Assembly: GCA_031761405.1 (NCBI GenBank)
Contig: JASEVX010000003.1
Span: 64,780,927 to 64,844,926 of the forward strand
Source: Serripes groenlandicus
Lineage: Eukaryota > Mollusca > Bivalvia > Cardiida > Cardiidae
Length of the DNA stretch: 64,000 nt
Direction: 5' to 3'
Part shown: one piece after another, positions 33,314-43,701 of the stretch
Layout: the number at the start of each line of letters is the position of its first letter
Position numbering within the stretch: position 1 is the first letter of the stretch
Translations under genes and position numbers: made by a program
Notes under the pieces: generated by a model
What the model was told of the DNA's origin: nothing
The model's database searches: none
Seen by the model: only the letters and a program-made list of their open reading frames with translations

Positions 33314-33848
33314 CATTTATCCGGCATACTATCACCGGTCCTTAAGTTATATACATATGTATGACAAATATAAATTCAAATGGGACTATTATTTTACAAT
33401 TGGCAAAGCTTTACTACAGTGACTTAATACAATTGTTATTTGACAGTATACCATAAACACAGTAAGAATAGTACTAATAGGGCTTATATGTAAGGGCACT
33501 TGATTACTACACATGGCCATCAATAAAAACAAATCACAAATCTCTCACTTAGGTAAAAGGGAGGCAATTCGAATCGGAGCACACGGGCAGACGATTTTGT
33601 CGAGGGAATTTCAGATGAATCCATCAGACTGAAATGGTCTCCCACTAGACAATAATGACTTTTTCGATAGTTGGAAGTGTTTTTTTAATAAAGTTGAATA
33701 CCCTCGGACTTATTTGTAACCAAAAAATTATTTGCTTTTAGCTATATTGACACTTTAAGAGCAATTTCAAGAAGAAAATGTATTTTCTGAAATTGAAAGT
33801 AAAATTCAATGCGGAATAAGGTACCCTTTGATTTGACTTCATATCTCA
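33314..33848. other. No recognised feature
   Basis: A unique-looking spacer before a family D element; nothing supported. Confidence 0.45.
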
Positions 33849-34770
33849 AACAAGAGGGCCATAATGTCCCTGGAATCGCTCACCTGATTTTTTTTTTTTA
33901 CTTAAGCTATATAAGCCCCGCCCCCTGGCGGCCATAGTTTCCGACCAATCAACTTGGCTGGTAGGAATCTGATAGAGGGTCACCCTAGGAATATTTCTAC
34001 AAATTTATTTGAAAATCGGCCTGACACTTTCAGAGAAGAAGATTTTTTTAAGTTTTCACAATAGCCATATGAGGCAAAATAGCCCCCCCCCCCCCCCCCC
34101 CCCCCCCTGGCGGCCATGTTTTTCGATCAATCAACATGGCTTGAAGGAATCTGAAAGTGGGTCACTTAAGGATCATTTCTACAAAATTAATTGAAAATCG
34201 GCATGACACTTTCGGAGAAGAAGATTTTTTAAGCTTTCACTATAGCCATATAAGGCAAAATAGCCCCCCCCCCCCCCTGGCGGCCATGTTTTTTGACCAA
34301 TTAAAATGGCTTGAAGGAGTCTGATAGAGGGTCATCCAAGAAACATTTCTACAAAATTATTTGAAAATTGGCCTGACACTTTCAGAGGAGAAGATTTTTT
34401 AAGTTTTCACTAAAGCCATATAAGGCAACATGGCCCCGCCCCCCTGGCGGCCATGTTTTTAGACCAATCAACATGGCTTGAAGGAATCTAATAGAGGGTC
34501 ATCCAAGAAACATTTCTACAAAATTATTTGAAAATCTGCTGACCAGTTTGGGAGAAGAAGAATTTTGAAGCTTTTTTCATTTCGTTGCCATGGAAACCAG
34601 AATTCTGCATAGATCCCAAAAATTTGAAGGAAATCTGGTGAGGTCATTGAGAGGATGCTTTCTGTGAAGTTTCATCAGGTTACTGAGGAGAAGAAGTTGA
34701 CGCACGACACACGCCGGACAAAAGGCGATCACAATAACTCACCTTGAGCAAAGCTCAGGTGAGCTAAAAA
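33849..34770 (-). mobile_element. HINE-like element, family D, full length
   Basis: It opens AACAAGAGGGCCATAATGTC and CTGGAATCGCTCACCTGA, with four to five units, and closes with CACACGCCGGACAAAAGGCG and the hairpin CTCACCTTGAGC...GCTCAGGTGAGCTAAAAA. It is the reverse counterpart of 12903-13843, including the homopolymer site. Confidence 0.9.
34083..34107 (-). repeat. C25 homopolymer (G25 on the element strand)
   Basis: Twenty-five consecutive C sit at the same place in the family D unit as the G26 run at 13412. The next unit has a shorter C run (about 34266). Confidence 0.85.
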
Positions 34771-34823
34771 AATTAAAAGTAAATACCAAAGAGAACGCAC
34801 ACAGTTCTTGATTTGAGTTTATC

Positions 34824-35057
34824 TTAACCCTTTCCCACTTATAGAAGCAGTTCAAGGCATCTGCAGCAGACAACTTTTGAAAACATTGTGACAAAAGAAG
34901 AAATTGCTCATAATATATGAGCAATTTCTACTTCAGCCACAATATTTTTAACTCAATTCAATAATTATTTATTCAGTTAAAGAGAATTTCTTATAGTTTT
35001 GCCTAGACGTTTTCAAAGTCATTTGCTGCAGATATTTTGTATGTGGGAAAGGGTTAA
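34824..35057 (+). mobile_element. TTAA MITE M1, complete
   Basis: TTAACCCTTTCCCACTTATA to GTATGTGGGAAAGGGTTAA, with CATCTGCAGCAGACAACTTT and the hairpin GAAATTGCTCATAATATATG then AGCAATTTC. Confidence 0.93.
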
Positions 35058-35158
35058 TTAGATGACATACTAACTACCATATATTTTATTTTGATGACAT
35101 TACTTCAAAATCTATGGCTATAACTTATAAGAGTATGTTTTGCAAACATATTCACTTT

Positions 35159-35386
35159 AACCCTTTTCCACATATAGACGCACTCTGAAGGTTCAGCAGC
35201 AGACGACTTTTGAAAACATTGTGACAAAAGGAAAAAATGCTCAAAACGAGCAGTTTCTCCTTTTGTCACAATGTTTTCTCTTTTTTTCCAGAAATTAAAC
35301 CTCAATTTATAGTGGTTTTCAGTGTTTTTGCCAATATGTTTTCAATGGCGTCAGCTACAGATTTGTCTTATGCGGAAAAGGGTTAA
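35159..35386 (+). mobile_element. TTAA MITE M1, complete
   Basis: TTAACCCTTTTCCACATATA to TATGCGGAAAAGGGTTAA, with GCAGCAGACGACTTTTGAAA and a centre of GCTCAAAACGAGC. Confidence 0.93.
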
Positions 35387-35591
35387 CAAAAACTCCAATG
35401 CCTGATAGCATATTTGAGCCAAGCCATACAAAAACCACCTTTGAAAGGATTTAAACCATCTTGAAATTTAAATTGCACTCATACAGTCTGTTTTGGGTCA
35501 AAAACTTCTACGAAGGTTATCCAAATGAGCCATTCCACGAAAAAACTAACATTGTGGTCTGTTGGTAAAGTATCGATCCGGATCAGCATAA

Positions 35592-35675
35592 GCAATTTCT
35601 CCATTTGTCACATTGTTTTCAATAGTTGTCTGCTCAAAATGCGTCAAAAGTCATCTTTATGGGGGAAAGGGTTAA
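35592..35675 (-). mobile_element. M1 half copy
   Basis: GCAATTTCTCCATTTGTCAC through GTTGTCTGCTC to GGGGGAAAGGGTTAA. Only one arm remains. Confidence 0.8.
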
Positions 35676-35770
35676 CAGAGATTATAGGTATTTTTCACGA
35701 CAGAGGATTTTATCCTGATTAAAAATATTGCACCAAACTTGAACTTTCTATTTACCTGTGGTTACATTTT

Positions 35771-36076
35771 ATCCCTTTCCCTCATGCAACAAATCCGCAG
35801 CAGACCACTTTGCAAACATCTAAGCACAAATATAGAAAATCTCTTTGTCATGAAATTGTAATTTCTGTATACAGTTGAAAACATTGTGGAAAAAAAGCTG
35901 AAATTGCTCATCAAAATTCGTCTGCAATTTCTCCCTTTGCAACAATGTCCCCTACACTTTTCGCTAATAATATACTCTTTCATTTATAGAGATTTTCCAT
36001 CCTTTTGCCAAGATGTTTTCAAAGTTGTGATTCGTCTGCTGCAGATTTGTTATAATATCAAGTAAGAAAGGATTCA
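35771..36076. mobile_element. Symmetric M1 relative with two long arms
   Basis: Both arms are of the long type: the left has GCAACAAATCCGCAGCAGAC and ATATAGAAAATCTCTTTGTC, and the right has TTATAGAGATTTTCCATCC and GTCTGCTGCAGATTTGTTA. Usual M1 copies have one long and one short arm. It lies directly downstream of the sushi gene's stop codon and may be part of its 3' UTR. Confidence 0.75.
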
Positions 36077-36090
36077 AATGTTTCACCACT

Positions 36091-37219
36091 TCACGCGTCT
36101 TGTGCTGTAAGGCCTGGTTTGGGGTTGCTTTGTGGAGTAAGGGGGTGTTCCTCTGTCTGATCACGTTTCTTGTCACCACTATTTTTGTGAAATCTTATGA
36201 CACTACATTTAACCAAGAAAACTATCATTACTAAAACTAAGATGCAGATAACAATAATCAACACTAACTGCCATACAAGTAACTTATCTTGTTTGTCCAA
36301 TTCTGACCCATTTATATTTTTAATGCACTGTGGCTGCTCCATATATCCATCATTACAGGAAAACCTGTTAGTGCTAGAATATTTCTTCAAGTATCCCGAT
36401 TGACAATCCCAGTTAAGCTCGGTGCCATGCTTTACAAATTTGTTTGTATGTAAGTTGTTGTAGATGACCCCTTCGTATTCTGTGTTTATCATACAGTCAC
36501 AAAAGCATCCCATATTTAACTTTTCCCACTGGTTATTTGTACAATAGTCGGTATCCCCACCTATCTCCGTAACGGATCTATTCACGGATGAATCGTCGCA
36601 CAGAATTGTTATCATGGAATCAAGAATGTCTACCTCATCAATACATTTTGAGTCGAGTCCTGGGTGTTTGCCGCATGAGGAGAATGTACAGCTTGGTTTT
36701 GTAGACCAGCGTCCATTAGATTTACATGTGACGGTAGGGGTACCCCCAAGTATATAGCCATCATTACATGTGACATATATTTCACTACCATAGTCATTCA
36801 ACACTCCATCAAGGTTTTTCTGTTTCGAGTTTCCATTATCCACAGATCCAAATGGTCCACAGTCAACTGGTTTACAGACAGGTGGACTACTTGGCCTCCA
36901 ATTATGATTATCTCGACATCGTAAGACGGCAGTCCCTGTGACATTGTAACCTGGGTTACAGGCAAAAGTAATAGTTGAGGCAACAACATAGGTTGGGTTC
37001 CCTACAACATATCCGTTTGAGGGTGTCTCAACAGAGCCACAGGTTTTCAGACAATTAAACTTACCAGCCCAATCATTGCCGATGCAATAGATAGATCTGT
37101 TTCCAGATCCCCTATATCCCATATCACAATTATACCTTATGACATGGTCATTAGGGAAGGGTCCATTACTGGTTGCATTGTTAGATGAATGAAGAACTTC
37201 TGGTATGCCATCACAATCC
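36091..37219 (-). CDS. Sushi (CCP)-domain single-pass membrane protein, 3' exon
   Basis: One long exon holds an open frame to the stop at 36091. It continues upstream of the internal Met at 37122 to an acceptor near 37220 (TTAAAG), adding CDGIPEVLHSSNN and more of a first, partial sushi domain. Counting from that Met, sushi domains lie at residues 28-83 (Cys 28, 55, 69, 83) and 88-145 (Cys 88, 119, 133, 145). A Cys-rich stretch at 150-206 and a fourth, diverged sushi-like repeat at 210-266 follow. A hydrophobic helix spans about 282-304 (WQLVLIIVICILVLVMIVFL), and a ~38-residue tail has KKRDQTEEHPLTP. The layout means an extracellular N-terminus and a short cytoplasmic tail. Complement regulators, selectins and many invertebrate adhesion or immune receptors share it, so the ligand cannot be named. 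The signal peptide and earlier exons were not found. Confidence 0.88.
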
Positions 37220-37334
37220 CTTTAACTAGTTCTGTAACTAGCAAGCCTGAATAGACCAAACTGACGAGCAATCCTAAAATATAAGACAAAAATATTGGTT
37301 GAACTAAAGTTTCAAAGATGACAGCAGTATTAAT

Positions 37335-37542
37335 CAAACCTTTCCCACCTGCAGCAGACGACTTTTGAAAACATTGTGGCAAACGGAGAAATTTCTCATA
37401 ATGAGCAATTTCTCCTTTTGTTCACAATTGTTCAACTCTATTGAATAATAAAAATTCCACTTATAATAGAACTTTTACATATTTCGTCTATTCCTTTTCC
37501 AAGTCATCTGCTGCAGATTTTCTGTATGAGGGAAAGGGTTAA
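37335..37542 (+). mobile_element. TTAA MITE M1
   Basis: It starts CAAACCTTTCCCACCTGCAG (left end decayed) and ends TATGAGGGAAAGGGTTAA, with the hairpin GAAATTTCTCATAATGAGCA. It lies in the intron just upstream of the sushi exon. Confidence 0.88.
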
Positions 37543-37699
37543 ACTAATATGTTGTAGATTCAAATCTAGTTAAATTTCAAGGCAAAATCACTGATAGCTA
37601 AAAATGGTAATAATTCATGCAAAATGAATGGTAGTCACAGGAGTCAGAGACTTGAACTTTTTGTTGTCCACATAAAGACTCTATACATAAATCCTCAAT

Positions 37700-37800
37700 C
37701 ATTGAAAACATTGTGACAAAAGGAGAAATTGCTCATCATGAGCAATTTCTTCTTTTGTCACAAGGTTTTCAAAAATTGTCTGTTGCAGTGGCGTCAAAAT
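37700..37800. mobile_element. M1 central hairpin without ends
   Basis: TTGAAAACATTGTGACAAAA then GGAGAAATTGCTCATCATGAGC and its mirror, ending GTCTGTTGCAGTGGCGTC. The outer TTAA ends are missing. Confidence 0.78.
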
Positions 37801-38416
37801 GGGCTATCTATCTCTAAAGTTTGGTTATTTGACTAAATTTGAAATGACTTTTCTATTTTTATCCCATTGACCTTGACATTGAGCTAAACCCTAGGGACCC
37901 TAAATACAATTCACAGTTTGGGATCTATATGAGCAATCCATCCATGGAGTGTGCTTATAAAATGCCATAGAATCATATATAAACTGTCAACCTTTACCCA
38001 TATGCAGATGCCTTTCCAAAACATTATAATATATTATGGTAAAAGGAGAAATTGGTTATAATAAGTGATTTTCTATTGCCACAATGGTTTCAATTATGTT
38101 CAACACTGTTCTATTTTTATTTTGATGTATCAAGATTTTTCATATTTTTGCCTTAAATGTTTTCTAAGTTCCTTAAGCCTAGTTCTCACTGTCCTGAATT
38201 GGCTCCCCGATTCGTCCCGGATGGTGGTCCAGGAGAAACTGTGTCAAACCGGGAAGTCACCGTGGTGGCCCCGTAGCAAATTGGGATGATCCGTGATGAA
38301 TCGTGTTGATCCGGCATGATACGGCAGACTGTCCCGGATGTTTTAAAATGTTTAACACAACCGGGAGTCACCGGGAGAAATATCAAGAACCGGCGTTATC
38401 CGGGCAGGTATATATA

Positions 38417-39301
38417 CACTTCGACGAATTTCTAATTGGCCACCATATAAAATATGATATTATGCGACATATTTAATCAATAAATCTAAAGTTTGATTAT
38501 TTTTGTATTGTACACACCAAACTATCGATTTACAGAATGAAAACATGTATTCATGTACAAAATCATCCATGCAGAACGGTAGGTGCGAAAATAGCAAATG
38601 TGCTCGCTTTCCTCGTGCACGGCATGGTAGTTGTCGTATTTGGTAGGAATGTAATCTTCGTGGATTGTCTTTTATGAAAAACATTAAATATGGCGAGAAT
38701 GAGCATTGCAGAACGCGCTCAAGCCGTCGGAATGATTCGTGCCGGAACTCCCATCAGACAGGTATGTTACGCGTTGTTATAAAAGTTGCAATATGTTTTA
38801 TTATTTGTTATTTAGTGCAAAATATTGACAGAAACATGTTTTTTTTTCTATCAAATGGCCTGCAAAAAGTCCAGATTTAAACCCAATGAGCACGTGTGGG
38901 ACCTATTGAAGCGCAAGGTGTGTGCCCAGCCGCAGCAGCCAAGTCTCAGGGAGCTCACGCATGTTATTCAACAAATGTGGGTGGCCATTCCACAACAGTA
39001 TCTTCACAAATACATTATATCAATAAGGACAAGGTGCCTTGCTGTAATTGCCGCAGCAGGTGGACATACAAAGTATTAAAACGAAATCAACAACGACGTG
39101 ATTTGATCTTGCAGTTTTTGTTTTAAGGGTGTCCATGTTAACCCTCTCTGTTAAGTTTGTTCCCGTGATCAAATTTCAATGAAGTTTTGTTTTACATATT
39201 AGGAATAAATTGTATTATATTTGGTTATTCGTATTTTTCTCCGAAATCTTTTCCTTAAATATGATAAAAACTAGGTGGCCAATTAGAAATTCGTCGAAGT
39301 G
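38417..39301 (+). mobile_element. Tc1/mariner element, internally deleted
   Basis: Perfect 28-bp terminal inverted repeats (38417-38444 and 39274-39301, starting CACTTCGACG) are flanked by TA (38415-38416 and 39302-39303), as Tc1/mariner elements require. Inside are both ends of a Tc1-type transposase. The identical repeats imply recent insertion. Confidence 0.95.
38700..39079 (+). pseudogene. Tc1-type transposase remnant
   Basis: The N-terminus reads MARMSIAERAQAVGMIRAGT and PIRQ, the first helix-turn-helix of Tc1-like transposases, before a stop a few codons later. The middle, including two of the three catalytic acidic residues, is deleted. The C-terminus survives from WPAKSPDLNP through NEHVWDLLKRKV to AGGHTKY and a stop at 39079. 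A one-base deletion between SPDLNP and NEHVWD shifts the frame. The protein is dead, but the element ends could be mobilised in trans. Confidence 0.92.
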
Positions 39302-40323
39302 TACTGGTGCAGGACCGGGTCGCTACCATGGCTCTTCCGTGATAGTCCGTAGTAATACGGAGCGTTTGGGAATACTCCACTCACAGTAGACATACGGTGA
39401 ACTCCGGAGTTAACCTTGCATAGCTCCGACATATGCCGTAAAGCCCTCTTTTGCACCGATGGAGTTAGCTGACACAGTCTGAGCCGGATTAGCAGACGGT
39501 TAATAACGGCATATGCCGGCATTCCGCCGGTTGAGGCTGGTAGACCCCTGTTTCATTACAGACTGAACCGGTTTATGCCGGATTATCCCGTTTCCACGAA
39601 GGTAACAGATGGCGATGTTACGGTCAGACAGGGTGTAGTTACGGTTAGCCCCGGATAAATTCTCGGTGTGTATAAAGTATCGTGTACAATTAGGATCCCC
39701 ATCAGTGTAATTTGAGAGCAAGACGATATAATCCAGACATTATCAGATAGATGCTTCTTCTTTGACAGACGATATAAAATTGATTTGCGCTTGTCTCAGT
39801 TTATATACCGGTACTATCCGGGTGTCACCATGGCACGACCGGGGTTCTACCGGGTTGGATCGGCAGGGTCGTAACACGATCGTGGTCTCACCGGCTGGCA
39901 CCGGGACATGACTTGGGTCACTGCAGGATGGACCAGGAAACACGTCGACGAGACACCGTAAATACACCATGCCAAACCGGGGTAAACCGGGAATCTGGCT
40001 TCTAAACCGGGGGCACTCCGGGACAGCAACAGGAATATAAGAATGCAATTGATTTTTCTGGCACAAATGTCCCGGATCATACCGGAATACCAGGTAGTCT
40101 TCACTGGGAGATACCGGGACCTGAACTGGGAGTGAGAACTAGATTTTTGTGTTTAGGAAAGAGGATTAATTTACCTTTATATCCACCAGTAATCAGCATT
40201 TTCAGATTTCTATTCGCTTCACCAACTGTAGATTGTATTGTTTATTAAAAGCTTTAATCTGAAAAAATATAAACAAGTCCCATTCAGATCCTTCCATAAA
40301 TTATTTTTTTTCCTAATTAAATC

Positions 40324-40405
40324 CTAACCCTTTCCAACATGCAGACACATTTAGATGCATCCACAACATAAAACTGTTGAGCATTTTCTCCTTATCACAC
40401 AACCT
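40324..40405 (+). mobile_element. M1 left-arm fragment
   Basis: TAACCCTTTCCAACATGCAG and GCATCCACAACATAAAACTG, then GAGCATTTTCTCCTTATCAC. It stops where a SINE starts. Confidence 0.7.
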
Positions 40406-40406
40406 A

Positions 40407-40651
40407 GCCCCAGTTGCTCAGTCGGCAATGACCAGGGCTGTCAATCCTGGGGTTGTGAGTTTGAACTCCGGCTCGGCCAACATTTTTTCTGACAAGTCAA
40501 TGTGACAAGCGCCCTTCATCTTCCGCCAATGGGCTACCAGTCTATTTGAAAAAACAGCCAGTTGCTACTGGTATGATATAGCCAGGAATTACATAAGTAG
40601 GTGATCTGGACGCTGTAATATGACTGAAAATTGTTGAAAATGGTGTTAAAG
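40407..40651 (+). mobile_element. tRNA-derived SINE (group A), diverged
   Basis: The head is AGCCCCAGTTGCTCAGTCGG with box B GAGTTTGAACTCC. The body is GCCAATGGGCTACCAGTCTA to AAATGGTGTTAAA. The CAAT tail and target duplication are not seen. Confidence 0.85.
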
Positions 40652-40871
40652 TGGACATGAAACCGTTTCAATATGTCGTAAATAGTGTACGAATCAGAAA
40701 TTAAGCATTAAAGAAATCCATTCATCATTGAAAAAAATATATATACACTTTGTTTTTGTGCTTTTATAAGGCTTTAAACTTACTGCAGCCGCGAGACAAA
40801 ATCGATTTTTTTTTTAGTCACGTGACAAATTCCGGTTTGACTTCATGCCTAACAAGTCCTTTCTAGATTAC

Positions 40872-41092
40872 TGAATGCATATTGTTTTATGGCGCATCGA
40901 CAGCTAAGGTCATTTAGCACACAATTAAATTTAATTATTCATGATCCCTGGGTAAACAAACCAGTACTAGGCTAGAAAATGTGCCTTGCCCAAGGGCACT
41001 CCACCATGACCGTAGTGCCGAGACTGGGGATCGAACCTGGGACACCCGGTTTCGAAATCCCCGATGCTAACCACTCGACCACAGCGGATTCC
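40872..41092 (-). mobile_element. tRNA-derived SINE (group B), full length
   Basis: On the minus strand the head reads GCTGTGGTCGAGTGGTTAGC (box A) and CAGGTTCGATCCCCAG (box B). A perfect 15-bp target duplication TCCTTTCTAGATTAC lies at 40857-40871 and 41093-41107. The plus-strand left part (CATGATCCCTGGGTAA) matches the fragment at 253-331. Confidence 0.93.
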
Positions 41093-41107
41093 TCCTTTCT
41101 AGATTAC

Positions 41108-41550
41108 ACTAGTCTTTATAGAAATTGAAGAAATTTTAAGTGTGTTATACACAATAAATGACAACATCAGCATACTTTTTGGTTAATAAGCTTTGTTAGC
41201 CCTTCATGTTATTCTACTTTTCATTGCATTTGCGCGAATATTTATCTTTGTAGGTTGTATTTATCAGGGTCTATGATATACCCTGTATGTAACCTGGTCA
41301 CTTATTATTATAAGCCTTAAAGTATAATCAATATATTTTTTAAGTTCTATAACGTACTAAGTACTTTATAAGAAAATAAAAACAGTAACTTGAAATGTTA
41401 CATATTTATAACCCGACCTAGCGAGAAAATATTAGCAAAGAAGGTTACACTATATCTATGTTTTATCTAAATTGTAAATCCAGCATAATATTAAGAACCT
41501 ATAATATATTTCATGCTACTTAATCAAAATTTAAGAATGTCTTCCCTGTG
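41108..41550. other. No recognised feature
   Basis: AT-rich spacer; nothing supported. Confidence 0.45.
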
Positions 41551-41779
41551 TTAACCCTTTCCCTCATATAGACGCTTTTGGACGCCTCTGCAGCAGACGG
41601 CTTTTTGAAAACATAGTGACAATAGAAGAAATTGCACAAAACGTGCAATTTCTCCTTTTGCCACAATGTTTTCAACTTTTTGTCATAGGTAATCCATTCA
41701 ATTACGGAGATTTCCATTTTTTGACAAAATACGTTCAAAGTCGTCTGCTGCAGAATTGCCGTATGAGGGAAAGGGTTAA
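41551..41779 (+). mobile_element. TTAA MITE M1, complete
   Basis: TTAACCCTTTCCCTCATATA to TATGAGGGAAAGGGTTAA with the hairpin GAAATTGCACAAAACGTGCA, where both arms carry a matching change from the usual GCTC/GAGC. Length is 229 bp. Confidence 0.95.
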
Positions 41780-41992
41780 CTTTGTGCACACACGTCATGA
41801 AACAACAATGTAATTGAATCAAATGGAAGAATTTTCTCCTATAAATTCAAATATTACAAAATATGAAAAATCTCGTTAGCACTCACACAAGCCCTTTCTT
41901 ATCCAGAGGAACATTTCAAATTGATGGTTTATTGTCTGATATTAAACATCAGGAAAAGTAAATGACAAATATACGCACAATTGTGTCATAGA

Positions 41993-42200
41993 ACAACAAG
42001 AAACCGCTGAAGACGGTAAGGCCAGATTGTCGGCAATTTGACCAAGATCAAGGTCAAAGTAACCATAGAAATCAATAGAAATTGTTACTGGTTACCTTCA
42101 GGCAAAGTTTCAAGTTTGTAACCCTTTTCAGTGCTGAGATTTTGCCTCAACCTGAAACATCAACCACAATTTTGACGGACGGACAGACAGACAGACGGAC
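41993..42200 (-). repeat. Tandem-repeat element end fragment
   Basis: AACAAGAAACCGCTGAAGAC resembles the AACAAGAG terminus. GACCAAGATCAAGGTCAAAG follows, and a (GACGGACA)n tract lies at 42175-42200, as near the ends of other tandem-repeat elements here. Confidence 0.5.
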
Positions 42201-42309
42201 ATCGCCAACCAGCAATCCGGCCAAAAACAGGAGCTATTTGACTGAAATAGGCTTGTATAATGATGATTTCAAATTGTTAGAATAAATTGTTTCCTTTTGA
42301 AAGGGAGTG

Positions 42310-43701
42310 AAACAAGCAAATTCAGAGAATCATGGTCCCCCGCCAGGGTCAAGGTCACAAAAATTGGTATTGATGGAAAGGGGACTTGGTGGTGATCCTT
42401 CCTATAAAGTTTCATCAAATTCCAAAAAGCGGTTGCAGAGAAATAGCCCGGAAAAATGAATTTAGTCATACATAGCCGGATGGTGGGGTAAAGGGCCATA
42501 ACTCCGTGAAAAATCATCCAACCGGAACGCAAACACGATATGCGCATCTACACTTGGTGGTGATCCTTCCTATGAAGTTTCATAAAATTCCAAAAAGCGG
42601 TTGCAGAGAAATAGCCCGGAAATGAATTTAGTCATACATAGCCTGATAGTGGGGTAAAGGGCCATAACTCCGTGCAAAATAATCCAACCGGAACGCAAAC
42701 ACGATATGCGCATCTACACTTGGTGGTGATCCTTCCTATGAAGTTTCATAAAATTCCAAAAAGCGGTTGCAGAGAAATAGCCCGGAAATGAATTTAGTCA
42801 TACATAGCCTGATGGTGGAGTAAAGGGCCATAACTCCGTGAAAAATAATCCAACCGGAACGCAAACACGATATGCGCATCTACACTTGGTGGTGATCCTT
42901 CCTATGAAGTTTCATAAAATTCCAAAAAGCGGTTGCAGAGAAATAGCCCGGAAATGAATTTAGTCATACATAGCCTGATGGTGGGGTAAAGGGCCATAAA
43001 TCCGTGCAAAATAATCCAACCGGAACGCAAACACGATATGCGCATCTACACTTGGTGGTGATCCTTCCTATGAAGTTTTTTAAAATTCCAAAAAGCGGTT
43101 GCAGAGAAATAGCCCGGAAATGAATTTAGTCATACATAGCCTGATGGTGGAGTAAAGGGCCATAACTCCGTGAAAAATAATCCAACCGGAACGCAAACAC
43201 GATATGCGCATCTACACTTGGTGGTGATCCTTCCTATGAAGTTTCATAAAATTCCAAAAAGCGGTTGCAGAGAAATAGCCCGAAAATGAATTTAGTCATA
43301 CATAGCCTGATGGTGGGGTAAAGGGCCATAACTCCGTGCAAAATAATCCAACCGGAACGCAAACACGATATGCGCATCTACACTTGGTGGTGATCCTTCC
43401 TATGAAGTTTCATAAAATTCCAAAAAGCGGTTGCAGAGAAATAGCCCGGAAATGAATTTAGTCATACATAGGGGTAAAGGGCCATAACTCGTCAGGGTCA
43501 AGGTCACAAGGTCAAAAAAATTGGTATTGATGGAAAGGGGTTGTCACAAGGAATACACATGTGAAATATGAAAGCAGTACCTATTACGGTTCAGAAGTTA
43601 TGACCAAGGTTAAAGTTTTTGTGACAGCGTGACTGACGGACGGACTGACTGACGAATGAGAAATAATAGTCCCCAGCTTTCGCTAAAAGCGGGGTACAAT
43701 A
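42310..43701 (-). mobile_element. 166-bp tandem-repeat element, locus 2
   Basis: It has the same ends as 21057-22409 (AACAAGCAAATTCAGAG; hairpin GTCCCCAGCTTT/AAAAGCGGGG). Seven units are marked by (CA)CTTGGTGGTGATCCTTCC at about 42384, 42551, 42717, 42883, 43049, 43215 and 43381, exactly 166 bp apart after the first. The leader is shortened by a deletion before unit 1. Units alternate between two types. Confidence 0.93.

Larger units (their letters stand above)
38179..40142. mobile_element. TIR element with CTAGTTCTCACT ends
   Basis: The left end is CTAGTTCTCACTGTCC and the right end is GGGAGTGAGAACTAG, a 12-bp perfect inverted repeat. If CTAG is counted as a target duplication, the repeat is TTCTCACT. 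The interior is rich in ACCGGG and CCGG words and has no transposase. Without the inserted Tc1 copy it is about 1.08 kb. I do not recognise the superfamily. Confidence 0.75.
37987..40169 (+). mobile_element. Outer layer of a three-layer nest: M1 copy
   Basis: The left arm 37987-38178 (ACCTTTACCCATATGCAGAT, GGAGAAATTGGTTATAATAA, TTTTTGCCTTAAATGTTTTC) and the tail 40143-40169 (ATTTTTGTGTTTAGGAAAGA then GGATTAA) are parts of one M1 element. The element at 38179-40142 lies between them. Confidence 0.75.

Noticed and set aside
39283..40104. Several minus-strand open frames of 70-107 codons
   Set aside because: They lie in the non-coding, CCGG-rich interior of the CTAG-ended element and show no domain.
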